From the NCBI GenBank assembly GCA_034190875.2, contig CM067345.1, positions 20,326,876 to 20,390,875 of the forward strand: DNA of 64,000 bases, given 5' to 3'. Position numbers and translations under genes: made by a program. The DNA comes from Urechis unicinctus (taxonomy: Eukaryota; Annelida; Polychaeta; Xenopneusta; Urechidae). The notes under the pieces were generated by a model. It was not told the origin of the DNA, did no database searches, and saw nothing but the letters and a program-made list of their open reading frames with translations. Positions 15,137 to 25,232 of the stretch are shown one piece after another. Positions within the stretch are counted from its first letter, which is position 1; the number at the start of each line of letters is the position of its first letter.

Positions 15137-15625
15137 TGTCGTAAATGTAGAGATGCTCACGCTACGCACTTGTAGTAAGTAAAAGAATCGAACTCCAGAT
15201 GTAGGGTTAATAACAACTTGAACTTTATTTAACTGTTTTCAACTTTCGAATTTCAGATGTAACTTAGCCTAAACTTAAGAGAGAAGTGTTGAGCTCGGAG
15301 GCCAGGAGAGAACTTATTTTGAAATATAAGTTTCTTCCCTCAACGACTAAGGCACGCCATCCCTATTCTCATGGGACATGCCGTAGCCAGGTCTGTGAGG
15401 GCTGGGGCTAACGGGTGTTGCCTGGGCAGGAAGGTCATGTGGCTCTGGAATATGGGGTATGTATGAGGAGAGGGGGGAAGTGGCAGGTGACATGTAGGTC
15501 ACTTGTGGATCTGGGAAACTGGGGCGTATAATTAATATAAGCTGTTGGGGGTTACTCCATCAACTGATGACTGAGAGGGTACGTTATGATGAAGGGTAGG
15601 TTTGTTGTGAATTTGGCACTCAACA
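15137..15625 (-). mobile_element. Solo-LTR-like insertion in repeat unit 1
   Basis: This is a GC- and G-rich block of 489 bp that is missing at the equivalent place of unit 2 (near 35,830-35,850). It begins with TG and ends with CA on either strand. On the minus strand it has a TATA-like stretch and an AATAAA polyadenylation signal (complement of 15,234-15,239), the order expected for an LTR. The sequences at the two edges do not give a clear 4-5 bp duplication. A solo LTR from an LTR retrotransposon is the simplest reading. An unrelated GC-rich insertion is the alternative. Confidence 0.45.
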
Positions 15626-17321
15626 CCTAGTAGTTGCTACCTGTAGAAAATATACTAGCACGGAACGCATATAAAGCATAATCGGTCGATGAACTCCCTG
15701 CTCGTGTTAGGTTCCGCCCATACCTGGAGTACTACAGATTTATTATTACCTTACTTTGTTGCTCAGTTTTTTACCATATTGTACCTAGTAAAATTGTCCG
15801 TGGGCAAAATACCGAAATAAAATTCAGAGAATGCTGAAGTTATTTTCATGTCATGGACATTATTCAATATAGAATGAATGGCTGCAATATGCCGTTACGT
15901 CTAGAATCCGTAAGAACCGCTAACAATATAATCTGCTGATCCTGCTCAACAGTCTAACCATCCAATCGTTTTTAGCAATTGCTCTGGTCAGGAAGCAGTA
16001 CTTGTATGCAGCCGCTTTCAATCCGAATTGAATTATAGTATCGACTGATGATATATACTCACGTTGCAGACCCTGTTAGTGAATAATCTGTGTCAAAAGC
16101 TATAGGTATCGCCCACATTATTGAGCAAATCGTTTTGGCATTCATATATGTTCCATCAATTTCGTAACCACCTCGTAAAGGAGTGCTCGTTTAGAGATGT
16201 TTATTTCTTACTTTAAATGCACCCTCTCATCCTGGACTTGTAATGTATCTGCACCATTACTTATCAAATGGGGTGTTTTACCACCGATATGGCTTATCCT
16301 GCCCGCCATAAGATTAAACACGTTTTTGAAACGAAGGGTTCAACCGAGCCAGGTGAAGGTAGTACCATTAACAAAGCAGCTGTTATCGCTGGGATTTGCA
16401 GTAAATTGCGGCTATTGACAACATTTGCGAAGGAACACATTATTCAGTCATTTCCATTAAATCATAGCTTCATACGATGGCACTGTCGCGACGTTTGTTA
16501 ATGCAAGACTATACAAGGGAGGAACAATGAGATATAAAGGCTGACTTGACAAATTACAATGCCATTAAGCGCTAGGCAGGTGTGCTACGATGTGAAAAGA
16601 AATGAACGTGTGACTTTGCCTATTGTTGTTAACTTGTTTTTCGCGAAGATTGGGAAACTACAGAATTATCCGAACTGAGGGGTTGGTAATGTGGTGTAGC
16701 GATGATATTGGTGACAAATTTGGCGCGCCCTTATGCGAAAGTCACCATCAGTTCACGAGAACGTATTTCGTTTTCACCGTGATCACAATTACCAATGGAC
16801 CTCTGCTTTTAACATGTCTCTCTGGTTTCATGGTGTGACGCAAGTGATGGAAAAATGGGAATGTTTGGCGCCGAACAAATCCCACGGAATCCTTTAATTT
16901 TTGCACAAACTTAGGAAGTGCACATGCGAACGGGCGGCAACTTCCATTAAGCCCTTCCTGAGCATGCCCGTTTCCATCGCATACTTACCTTTGCGTTATG
17001 TTGGGATGGCATATCGCGGGGGAGTGGTACGATTTGAGCATAAATGGACATCGTGCGTATCGGTGACTTTACGGTTGTCGTCATGACAATATATCAATGA
17101 CACACAGGGTTCAATGCAAAGGTACATAATCAGATGTAGCCTAGATTATACGTAATATCGGATTGCATCAAAACTCGTCAAAACAATGTCGAACCAAGTA
17201 AGCCTCTCCCTCTGATTCATAATGATGACTTACACAGGCATGGGGTTCTAAGTACGCCATGAACTCATGACCTTTTCAAATCCAGACATCCATTCACCCA
17301 AAAGTAAATAATTCCAATGAC

Positions 17322-17346
17322 TTTTTTTTTACGGGGGGGGGGGGGG
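17322..17346. repeat. Adjacent poly-T and poly-G runs
   Basis: Nine T are followed by ac and then fourteen G. The matching place in unit 1, near 7,930, lacks both runs. This is a simple-sequence expansion, prone to length error in sequencing. Confidence 0.9.
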
Positions 17347-18454
17347 CATAAAAGGTTCTTTCTATTATTAAAACACCGTCATTTTCAGGCATATTGGGGG
17401 ATAATGCAGCTAACAGATGTATTATGCTACGTGTGTAAAAATAGCAGCTACAATGCCACTACGTCTAGTCTCAAGACAATATGATTATTAAACAAAGAGC
17501 CATGCAATTGTCACCAGCATGGTGTATCATAACCGCAAGTATGACACGTAGGTACAGATCGAATGTAATACACCCGACTATGTTAAGATGGGCGGGGGGT
17601 GTAGAAGGATTTGTTGTTGATGTGTTAGTAACAGGGATTATCAAACATTCCACAACTAGATCCGGTAGCTCTATTTACGGCCGTACGTTTGTTCCAATTC
17701 TCAACAGATTAACCATTTGTTATATCAGTCAAAATGATTACATATGCCCAAACATGTGTAGCACGAACAAGAGTAAATACATTTGACTCCCAATATAAAG
17801 TTTATGAACGGCAATATAAAGAGAAAAGGTGGATCCACTTCCATACGAAACCCACCCTCCAAGTCGCTGTTTTATGCAGCCGCTGCTAATGAAATGTCAA
17901 CTGACATTGCACAACTAAGTTATAGCCCGCAATAAGTTACTTTGGAAAAGACAAGCCCATCCAGTAACAGCCGAGCGGTAATTAGTTCTCCCCAGATGGC
18001 GACAGAAGCAATAATTGTGGCAGAGTAATAGGCTGCAGCATGTTATTGGATGTAAACGTACGTTCACAAATGTGTAACTGTGTCGGAAACTATCTCCCGT
18101 CCCCATACCGGCATATGTAGTTCCAGCGTTCCCACTGTCGTTCATGTCATATGTTAACGGACCAGAAGATATTAAGATTTCTTCAAGTCACTGGCGAGCA
18201 CATGTGATGCTGAATTGTACCATAGGTAGGGCGAATATTATGTTTAACAAATAGTATATTGATACATTGGATGGAAACATTTAATCCTTAAGAGGCATTG
18301 TACTATTTACACCCTAAGAAACTCCATTGTACCGCTTATTTCAATTCGTGCTTAAAGAGAATCAATCAGACCAACAAATGGCAAGGCTAGGGTGAAACAC
18401 CAGGCGAAAACGTTACTACATAAAAACACATATAGACTACGGTATAAGAAGAGC

Positions 18455-18600
18455 AGAACCGCTACCATGTATACTACTCCCCCTGTGGCAGCTTATACAA
18501 GATTTTTGTTACCCTAAGGGCGCCTCGGACCCGACCCCCAAACGGGGCCGAGGGGCTAACTTGTAAGTAAGCTAGTCTGACCATAGGAGAGGGTGTCTAC
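18455..18600. repeat. Polinton 1 left terminal inverted repeat
   Basis: This stretch is the reverse complement of 26,912-27,057 with few differences. Shared runs include cagcttatacaagattttt and gggcgcctcggacccgacc. The inner part (18,556-18,600) encodes the last residues of the element's DNA polymerase on the minus strand, so the gene runs into the repeat. Confidence 0.9.
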
Positions 18601-21600
18601 ACCCTTCGCGGCTATCCACCTCTTTGAATCAAAGGGAGAGAGGCGTGAAGCCTATATAACTTATGGCTATCACTGCGTAGCATGTTCATTCCATGGCGGA
18701 ACTGCTTTTTGGTTAAGAGAGACTCCATGTACTGTGCGCGGCGTAGGTGTTTCTTAACCCCAACCTTCATTACTCCCTCAGGCCTTTTAATCTCACCATC
18801 ATCAGACATTAGAATACAGTACATTTGTGGGCGCAGACCAACATACTCTTTAATAGCCGCACCAGCACACTCATCTTTCATGTTTCCTAGCACCTTCTTG
18901 TTTGCGTCACTGAACAAGGGATGGGAAGGACTACATTAGCTGGCATCAAAGAGGTCACTATCTTCTTTCATATCCGTATACACGTCAGCGGATCTCCAGG
19001 AGCAGCGATTCCGTGTGTATAGCAAACCAAGGTCGCTACCATATCCAGACTTCATTGTGTTATAATAAAATACATCAGGAGCCTGGAAAGATCGAGTATG
19101 CACATACCAACATACACCGTACGATTTAATACGAAGTGGGTTTTATGCCTATGCAGGGCAGCCAGGTTATCATCGAACACTTTATGTCGAGTACAGGCGG
19201 GACTGGCAACAAGCCTGCGTAGTTTTTTCCTCTTCTGCCGAGCGCACAATTTTAACATAGACTCGCCTTTTGAGATTCTCTATGGTTTTACCAAACACAG
19301 AGTTGTTCATCAGGTTGTACAGGTCCTTCTCAAAGTCGCTGGTAGCAAACTTACGCTGGTCTGTGTTCATGCGAATGTAAGGCTTCATCCAGGGACTCTG
19401 ATTGAATACAAGCGCACGGTGTATTTTGGCAAGCCTCATTCCCAGAGACAGGTAAAGCTTGAGATTCCAATAGTGGTCCACATACTTTTCTTTATTGCGC
19501 AGGTTCGGTACCAGTTCTATTTCCGATGCTCACGAATGCACCTAGGAGATCGTTCTGCACAGACATTCTCTCCGGCGCCAGCGGATAATCATGTTGTTCA
19601 TCATGTAACTCCGAAGGGTATTCCAAATCAACTTCGAGTATATAAGCCGTCTCAGCATTATCAGGATGGTCCTGTATTTGTAGATCATCTGCCCGTTTCA
19701 CCCACTCAATGCCCGCAGTAGGTAAAAGTTGACTCATCGCCCACCCATACAGGTTGTTAGCGTCGAGGTACTGTATATAACTCGCTGGCTTATCCCGCTC
19801 AAAGCCCCCCATGCATGGGTTGTGAGCTTAAGGGTTGCGACACCATGCTTATGCCACCGCGCAGACCCTTCTCAATGAATAGGTGCTTGTCATAGTCGGT
19901 GTGAAGCTCGAGTTCCACCCCCGTGCTCTTAAGAAGCGCGACCCATGAAAGGCTAGGGCTAGTATAGCAGTGTGCTGGATCTTGTTTGAGACATGTTTTG
20001 TCGAATATTGCAAACACATCGGATAAGAGTAGAATATCTGTGAGTAAGTACAGGTCATGATAATCTCCCATGTTTTTACAGCCAAACACCTCCAAACCTT
20101 CTAGGCATGTTCATAGTCTACGGTAGATATGCCTTCCTCAGATAGCTTGCGGTAGAACTCATGGATGGCTGGCAGAGATGCATCAAACTTATCCCAGCCA
20201 TCCATTATTTCACAGGGATACAATCCCTTACGAAGCAGCCACCGACGTTTCGTTTCATCAGACTCATACTTAGCCGTCATTGAAAAGGCGTCTGGGTTGT
20301 TTGCAGACACCAGCTTGTCAAGCCAGGCCAGGAGGAGCTGTGCACTGTCAATAAAGCGCAACTGTCCGACCGATAGGGAGATATACACCAGTTGATCTTC
20401 CCTTCAACCTTGCTTACGGCCTGCATTATAAGGTGGGAGTCATAACCCCGCTGGTTATGGAATACTACAGGCACGGCCGTTGTTTTAGGATTCAACCGCA
20501 GCTTTAGGTTGCATACCCAGTCCTCACCCATTTTTTTGTTTACAGACATGCCCATGGGTTGCTGCACTGTGAACTCTTTTGTCCTCTCGCGTCATGCACA
20601 TGGGGACAAGTTTTGATTGAACTGCTTTGATCTTGAGCTCTTCCTGCTGCAGGGCGAGCAAGAATTTATCCACAGTGTTGCCTCCTCTATACACCACAGG
20701 GGGCTTCGGTCTGACCATCACACCTGACAACTACATAGCCATAACCACACGGCTCATGCTCCTCTGTTTTCTGCGTGTTGCTCGTGGTAGGATCACGGCA
20801 GGGCCTGGAAGTTTCACCGTGAGCGCCTCAAAGTTGGCGTAGATAACATAATGGGGCAGCCAGCTGCCTCTGCCAGTTCTGGAAGGATAATATGTTCTTC
20901 CCTTCCTCGGGCATATTCTCTTGCACATCCGTTTACCCTATGCCCATACACTCCGACTTGTGCTCAAAGAGCAGTTTGACTGTGGTATAACCGTGTAGGC
21001 ATCGCTAACAGAAGACATTTGCGGTGCTCGTATTTACTCTGATCATACCGCAGGCGGTTCAGATTTTTGATTCACGTGTAATGAAACTTACCATCCTGAG
21101 GTTTCTACGTAGACCAGGCTGTTTACTGATGCAGTGTATGATAGTGCCATTTCCATCCCAGCCAAAGACGTTCCAGCCGCCTAGTTTAGCATGCTTTTCT
21201 ACCTTCTCAATCTGCGAGATAGATGTTGGATATTCTACGCCTCCAACAGTGTTAACAGCCGCAGAATATTATAATTTGATGGTTGCTGTGGGTGTTTTGC
21301 AACCGGGTGCAGATCCGATTCGAAGGCCATAAAAGGAAGTATTTCTTAGCTGCCAGTTTACTCTGCAGTGATAAGTAGGAGCCACCTTTTAATTGCTGGT
21401 AGTTGGCAATATCAATCCACAGAGTTGTGACTGACTCAAATTTCCAACCCGACCCTGTATTGGTCTACTTCTCCAACTGCTCTTGGATATTAGCTTTACA
21501 CTGGTCCAGCGCATAATTAATATCTTCTGAGAGGAGAATCACCTGCTGCTTATTACGCAATAAAGGCACAACATACTCAGTGCTGCCATCTTCTGTGTGC

Positions 21601-21620
21601 TCCATAAGTCTTACCTTAAG
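18556..21620 (-). pseudogene. Protein-primed DNA polymerase B (Polinton 1), broken
   Basis: This is the replicative polymerase of the element, a family B enzyme of the protein-primed class. Read on the minus strand from about 21,620 to 18,556 it spans most of the usual ~1,000-residue length. Visible parts in order are an N-terminal region (21,060-21,600), the Exo I region (20,830-20,850), the Exo II region with FHNQRGYDSHLI (about 20,450), motif A YLDANNLYGWAMSQ (about 19,765), the palm segment with SVFGKT (about 19,300) and a C-terminal end with VGLRPQMY (about 18,840) and GVDTLSYG inside the terminal repeat. It is not functional. Many frameshifts and stops split it into at least eight pieces, the Exo I acidic residue is Asn (codon 20,833-20,835), and motif C is wrecked by a small deletion near 19,000-19,022. 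Assignment is secure from the motif order. Confidence 0.93.
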
Positions 21621-21635
21621 AACAAACTGACAAAC

Positions 21636-21870
21636 TTAATGCATCTTCCGACGCATGCCCTTATAGAACATCATAAGGTCCAAGCTAAGGGGACGGACTC
21701 GGGAACGTTCACCACTCATCCACGGAAACAATTTGATTCCACCCAGCTCTTCCAGCTCACCATTCAACGCCTAATGCATATTCCAACGCATGTCCTTAAA
21801 GAACATCATAAGGTCCGAGCCAGGAGGATGAGACTCAGGAACGTTCACCACCCATCCACGCAAATAGTTT
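21636..21870. repeat. 135 bp tandem duplication upstream of polymerase
   Basis: Two copies, starting at 21,636 and 21,771, share taatgcat-ttcc-acgcatg, gaacatcataaggtc and gaacgttcaccac-catccacg with roughly 80% identity. The stretch lies at the 5' end of the minus-strand polymerase. Minus-strand frames in one copy look protein-like, so it may duplicate part of an N-terminal coding segment. It predates much of the element's decay, because the copies have diverged. Confidence 0.8.
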
Positions 21871-21901
21871 GTAACAGCCCACATAGTCTTCTTAAACTCA
21901 A

Positions 21902-22015
21902 GAGGTGGTGCGGGGACTGGGGACCGGGTTGTAGGGACTGGGGTGCATGGGGCAGGGACTGGGGTGTGCGGGGCAGGGACTGGTCTACTCAGGGCAGCGC
22001 AGGGCAGGGACAGGG
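21902..22015. repeat. G-rich minisatellite (GGGACTGGGG-type)
   Basis: Degenerate units built around gggactggggt and ggggcaggga repeat at about 20-27 bp spacing. Strand asymmetry is strong, with G on the plus strand. It separates the polymerase remnant from the Cys-rich gene. Repeated G-runs could form quadruplexes on the plus strand, which is an inference. Confidence 0.85.
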
Positions 22016-22250
22016 GTAAAATTCATTATGCTTTTCAAGTGCTTGAAGTGCAAACTTAGAGCGTGGGTAGGGCGGTTTAAAACCGTGAATTGTAACATAA
22101 TCGTTTTGGGCTTTACATGCTCGCGTATTGTGAATCATGGTTACTATACAAATTCATTTGTGTAAAAGGAAAATTTTTGTTACATAAAAAACAACGACTT
22201 GACAGCAAGCCGACTGTGACCTTGTTGGCAGCGCAACAAGATTTCAATTT

Positions 22251-22559
22251 TTATACAGTGGGGAATCCCCATTCTTTTTCAGGCTCAGTGTCGCTGGCTG
22301 GTGGGCCAGTGTCAGGCTGCTGTGAAGCAATTTTTTTCTTATTGTAAAGACGCCAGTGGTTGACTTTATCGAACCCACAATCCATGCACAATCCTACGTT
22401 ATTTCTTATAGCCTTCTGACAAACTGCACAAAGACGATTAACGACACCATGTTTTATCTTATATCTGTGTAATCCACAAAACTCTTGCGTGCAGGGCCTG
22501 TTACAGGGGTCTTCCTTTCCGAGTAATATCCATGGGCACTTATTTTCTAGTACTACCAT
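22251..22559 (-). CDS. Small Cys-rich (probable zinc-binding) Polinton protein
   Basis: This uninterrupted 102-residue frame starts at an ATG (22,557-22,559) and ends with TAA (22,251-22,253). It contains two Cys/His clusters. The first, about residues 8-30, has the pattern CPWILLGKEDPCNRPC then FCGLH. The second, about residues 45-62, has CAVC followed by CMDC. These spacings suggest one or two zinc ribbons or knuckles. The tail is acidic and Pro-rich. It lies 53 bp downstream of the integrase stop on the same strand, between integrase and polymerase. Similar small Cys-rich proteins occur in animal Polintons as I recall, but the function is unknown to me. It is the only clearly uninterrupted longer frame in an otherwise ruined element. 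Confidence 0.65.
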   Translation of the reverse strand: MVVLENKCPWILLGKEDPCNRPCTQEFCGLHRYKIKHGVVNRLCAVCQKAIRNNVGLCMDCGFDKVNHWRLYNKKKIASQQPDTGPPASDTEPEKEWGFPTV

Positions 22560-22612
22560 TGTTACGTATTAAGATATCTATTTGTTTGATTAAAAATATT
22601 GTCTGGTGGCAA

Positions 22613-23280
22613 CTAGGTATCAGACGGCACCACAAATAGCTCCTTTATTACAAAGCCATGGACTGGTCCATCTAACAAATAGTATGGTACAGGTTCACCA
22701 TATTTAGTGACAGAGCGTACAATCCGGTAACATTGAGTGACCACACAGGGTCAGTGGCCCAACGCCGCTGGTCTTGCTCAACTTCTACAGGCTGGTAGAG
22801 GAAGCAAACGCCAACACCAGAGGGAAGCTTTTGCTCATTGACCCCCATACTCCATGTTTTGCTAGCAGCTGATTCACTGCTCCCATTAACTCCCGTCCGT
22901 TAATCTGAAGTAGTTTAGGCCAATGCAGCGGCCCACGCTTGTATATCCTTTCCAGTGCACCTGCGACCTGCTTAGTCTCTTGTGTAGTCAATGGCTCAGC
23001 CGCTTAGTAGGGTAAACTTGTAAGTCCAGTGCTTCACAACGTCATGAGGAAGAAATAAGAGATCAGCTTAGTGAATCTCATAAGGCCAAGACACATCAAA
23101 TTTTGTTTTGGGAAGGTGTTTTGGCATTGGCAGGTTGATTCGCCATATAGCTTGCTTTTATAGCCACCCCCTGGCAACTTTCTGAGAAACCCTCGCTAGT
23201 ATTGCAAGCTTCGTGATAGCTGTAATGCCTTTCCAGTAGCCCTTAGAACTATAGTAGATCTTTTGCATTCGACGATCCAT
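22613..23280 (-). pseudogene. Polinton retroviral-type integrase, broken
   Basis: This DDE-type integrase would insert the element's DNA. The minus-strand frame begins at ATG 23,278-23,280, with YYSSKGYWKG near the N-terminus. The core domain follows with ADLLFLPHD carrying the first catalytic Asp (codon 23,062-23,064), then RIYKRGPLHWPKLLQ, an expected feature of this family (the sequence here reads ERIYKRGPLHWPK). At the second catalytic site, where a Val-Asp-Pro-Gly-Arg-Glu-type sequence is expected, it reads INGRE, so the Asp is Asn and a residue is missing (22,896-22,910). The C-terminal SH3-like tail runs through EPVPYYLLDGPVHGFV to a stop at 22,613-22,615. There is an in-frame stop just before ADLL plus at least three frame shifts. 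About 220 residues remain, slightly short for the family. Assignment is firm; activity is excluded. Confidence 0.88.
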
Positions 23281-23640
23281 ACAAAATAAACGCTCCAAAT
23301 GACCCACTTAGCAAGCCTGTATGCAACCAGTCCAGTCGCTGCCATACCAAGTATAATGAACGCCACCTCACGCCCTTTGTGACAATCTGAGGGCTTGTAG
23401 AAGTCTGAAAGCTGCGGCTCAGAGCCCAGCGAGTCAAATGGGTCTACCCGTCAAGATGTAGTACTCACGCATAGTCTCGTTTACATCCCGAAAAGTATGA
23501 TCTGCATGTCCCTGGCGGTGCAGTTGCTCATTGATGAAGTATAAACGCTCCGTTCGCTTCCTGGCCCATGCTGCCTGAGCGGATTGAAGCTGCTCGCTTG
23601 CCAAGGTGGAAGCTGGAGAGATTGAAATGAGCACCCTAGG
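23206..23640 (-). pseudogene. Polinton coiled-coil/membrane-anchored protein, frameshifted
   Basis: A charged, probably helical segment with LQSAQAAWARKRTERLYF and a following HADHTFRDVNETMREYY stretch is read on the minus strand. A frameshift near 23,445 then leads into DPFDSLGSEPQLSDFYKPSD and a hydrophobic segment, AFIILGMAATGLVAY (about 23,325-23,370), that looks like a C-terminal membrane anchor. The frame reads on over the integrase start to a stop at 23,206-23,208, while the normal end was probably just after the anchor. Its 5' end overlaps the divergent plus-strand gene starting at 23,627. I recall similar proteins beside integrase in invertebrate Polintons. The role is unknown, and a minor virion membrane protein is only a guess. 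Confidence 0.6.
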
Positions 23641-24346
23641 CCTTGAAGACGTGACAGAGCAACGTGGTGTGGAAGAAACAAGATTAATAGAGGACGTTCC
23701 TAACACCATACAAGACCTAGGTACACAAACAGACAACAAACTACCACTCAGAGAGCTTATGGGGCTTCACAAGACTACGTAGAGCCAGAGGGGTGAGCTG
23801 GTCAACATCCTGGCTAAGATAACTGAGATAGATAGGGATATACACTGGCAAGAAGCTTAAATGGCAAACCTAGAGGAGGATGGGAAGGGTGACAGTCAAG
23901 CATGGAGATTCCAAGAAAAATAAATTGGCAGAGCTGCAGGACCTGTTGCGTGTCCATGTTGAGGCTGCCTCTGCAAACCGTGAACGTCTGCAAACCCAAA
24001 CTAACTGCATCAGGGAAATAGACTTATTAACGAGGACACAACGCTAGCTGAGCATGTACACACCCTGTTCAGGGAGCAGGGCAAAACAACCGCCTCCATC
24101 CTTACTGCCATTGGATTGGCAATCTCTACCCTGGTAGTTGCTTTGACGGGTGGAGGGAACACTAGTCGACCCCCGGCACCAGCGCCTATGCCAGCTGATA
24201 AGCCCTGTGTGAAGGAATGGATTAAAAAACACCTGAACTCCTTGGCAAACGTACTGAAGGGCCCAGCCGGTGAGGCTGTGGCGGTGTGGGGAGTTATTCT
24301 CCTGATACTACGTGACCTACTGCGTAGCAAACCAAAGCATAGCTAA
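23627..24346 (+). pseudogene. Polinton coiled-coil protein with C-terminal membrane segment
   Basis: The plus-strand frame starts at ATG 23,627-23,629 with MSTLGLEDVTEQ. It continues through a helical, charged region (RGELVNILAKITEIDRDIHW) and ends in a well-conserved module: DTTLAEHVHTLFREQGKT, a hydrophobic span ILTAIGLAISTLVVALTGGG (about 24,090-24,155), a Pro/Ala-rich linker and VKEWIKKHLNSLANVLKG. The C-terminal part after that is short, ending LLRSKPKHS, which suggests an internal deletion. At least three stops and a frameshift lie between 23,775 and 24,040. I recall the same module in many cnidarian and other invertebrate Polintons, annotated only as uncharacterized. Its 3' end overlaps the convergent minus-strand gene by 30 bp. 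Biochemical function is unknown. Confidence 0.65.
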
Positions 24347-24772
24347 ACCTACAGCGATTCCACCGACAATAAGAGCGGTTTTCTCATCCTCGTTCGCCTT
24401 TCATACGGGTATATCGGCCACACCAACTGGAGACAGGATTCCCATATCTCCCATTTCCGGTCCCACCGGAAATGGTGGCGGAGAGTCAAAGCTTTCTCTA
24501 TCTCCCATTTCCTGTTCCATCGGAAATGGAACTGCAGCAACCGCGTTGACACCAGCATTGCTGCCAATCTGCTGCTCCTAAGTCGCGATAGTAATCAGAT
24601 TGTTGTACCCAACAACGTTACCAATGGCGAGGCTCATATCCGAGGGAGCCATGTACAGACCTGTTCCAAACACATAATCAACCTTTAAGGAGGCATTCTG
24701 GAGGACGTTCTGATACCGTCGGATGGATGATGGAATATCCACTGGGAGTTGATGGCATCCTCAACGTTAGCC
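24317..24772 (-). pseudogene. Membrane-tailed Polinton protein, two stops
   Basis: A long minus-strand frame runs from about 24,772 to a TAG at 24,317-24,319, interrupted only by two in-frame stops. It begins around LPVDIPSSIRRYQNVLQNAS, continues with VFGTGLYMAPSDMSLAIGNV, then an acidic, Pro-rich repeat region where the pattern PFP-EMGD occurs twice (PFPMEQEMGD, PFPVGPEMGD), and ends with a hydrophobic tail ALIVGGIAVGLAMLWFA. The C-terminal anchor and the natural-looking end, convergent with the plus-strand neighbour, support coding on this strand. I do not recognise the family. A minor structural protein is possible because most non-enzymatic genes in such elements are structural. Confidence 0.45.
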
Positions 24773-24808
24773 TGAAATTGCCTATGGGCGTGCCAACACC
24801 TATTATCT

Positions 24809-25211
24809 GTGAGCAGGTCTATCTTGATGCGTTTCACAACCACCGAAACTCCTCATAACTGTTTGGGCGGAAGAAAGAGGCCGGTTGGTAATGGAGCGCA
24901 TGAATGGTCATTTGGTGATGCTGTGGTGTTGATCATGGATATCCTTTGTTGGTGTCAGGTCGACTTTTGCATATGTGGCTATCAACTAGTCTGAGTGCCC
25001 GGCCTGACCCTCAAGGTGTAAGTATTGTTGTTAATCGTGTCCTTAAGGCGGCTTTTATGTAACCAAACAAAGGGACAAACGTGTGGGCGTCGAAGTGTTT
25101 ACCACACCTCTCGAGTTGGATGCAGGTGACCAAATTAATTTCAGAACACGTGCTGGTGCCTGCCGGGCAACAAAGTCAGTAGTAGCTCTCCTTATTATAC
25201 TTGACACATAA
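24809..25211 (+). pseudogene. Probable structural-protein C-terminal remnant
   Basis: The clear part is at 25,070-25,211, where the plus strand reads VEVFTTPLELDAGDQINF followed by RTRAGACRATKSVVALLIIL and a stop. The alternation of hydrophobic and polar residues and the AGDQINF turn are typical of beta-sandwich capsid-type proteins. Upstream, pieces such as DPQGVSIVVNRVLKAAF (about 25,010-25,060) continue it in shifted frames. Further upstream the trace becomes unreadable. The next plus-strand gene starts 22 bp after the stop. A penton-like or minor capsid protein is my best guess from shape alone, not from a recognised family signature. Confidence 0.4.
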
Positions 25212-25232
25212 ACTTATGTATACAACGGCAAT

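Larger units (their letters stand above)
7690..16730. repeat. Large (~9 kb) non-coding repeat, unit 1
   Basis: Two blocks define the unit. The first (7,690-8,300 and 9,950-10,690) is homologous to 16,757-17,720 and 17,785-18,450, with landmarks such as ggcgccgaacaaatcc and ccaagtcgctgttttatg. The second (10,940-16,730) is homologous to 29,930-37,085, for example near 10,990, 12,810, 14,160, 15,650 and 16,210. The order of blocks is the same in both copies, so units 1 and 2 form a head-to-tail pair. Open frames are short and not conserved between copies, so I regard it as non-coding repeat DNA. What kind of element it derives from is unknown. Confidence 0.65.

Noticed and set aside
24349-24581. 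Plus-strand frame of 89 residues rich in Pro, Gly and Ser
   Set aside because: The minus strand of the same stretch gives a longer frame with a repeated PFP-EMGD motif and a membrane tail ending in a natural stop, so the plus frame is its shadow.
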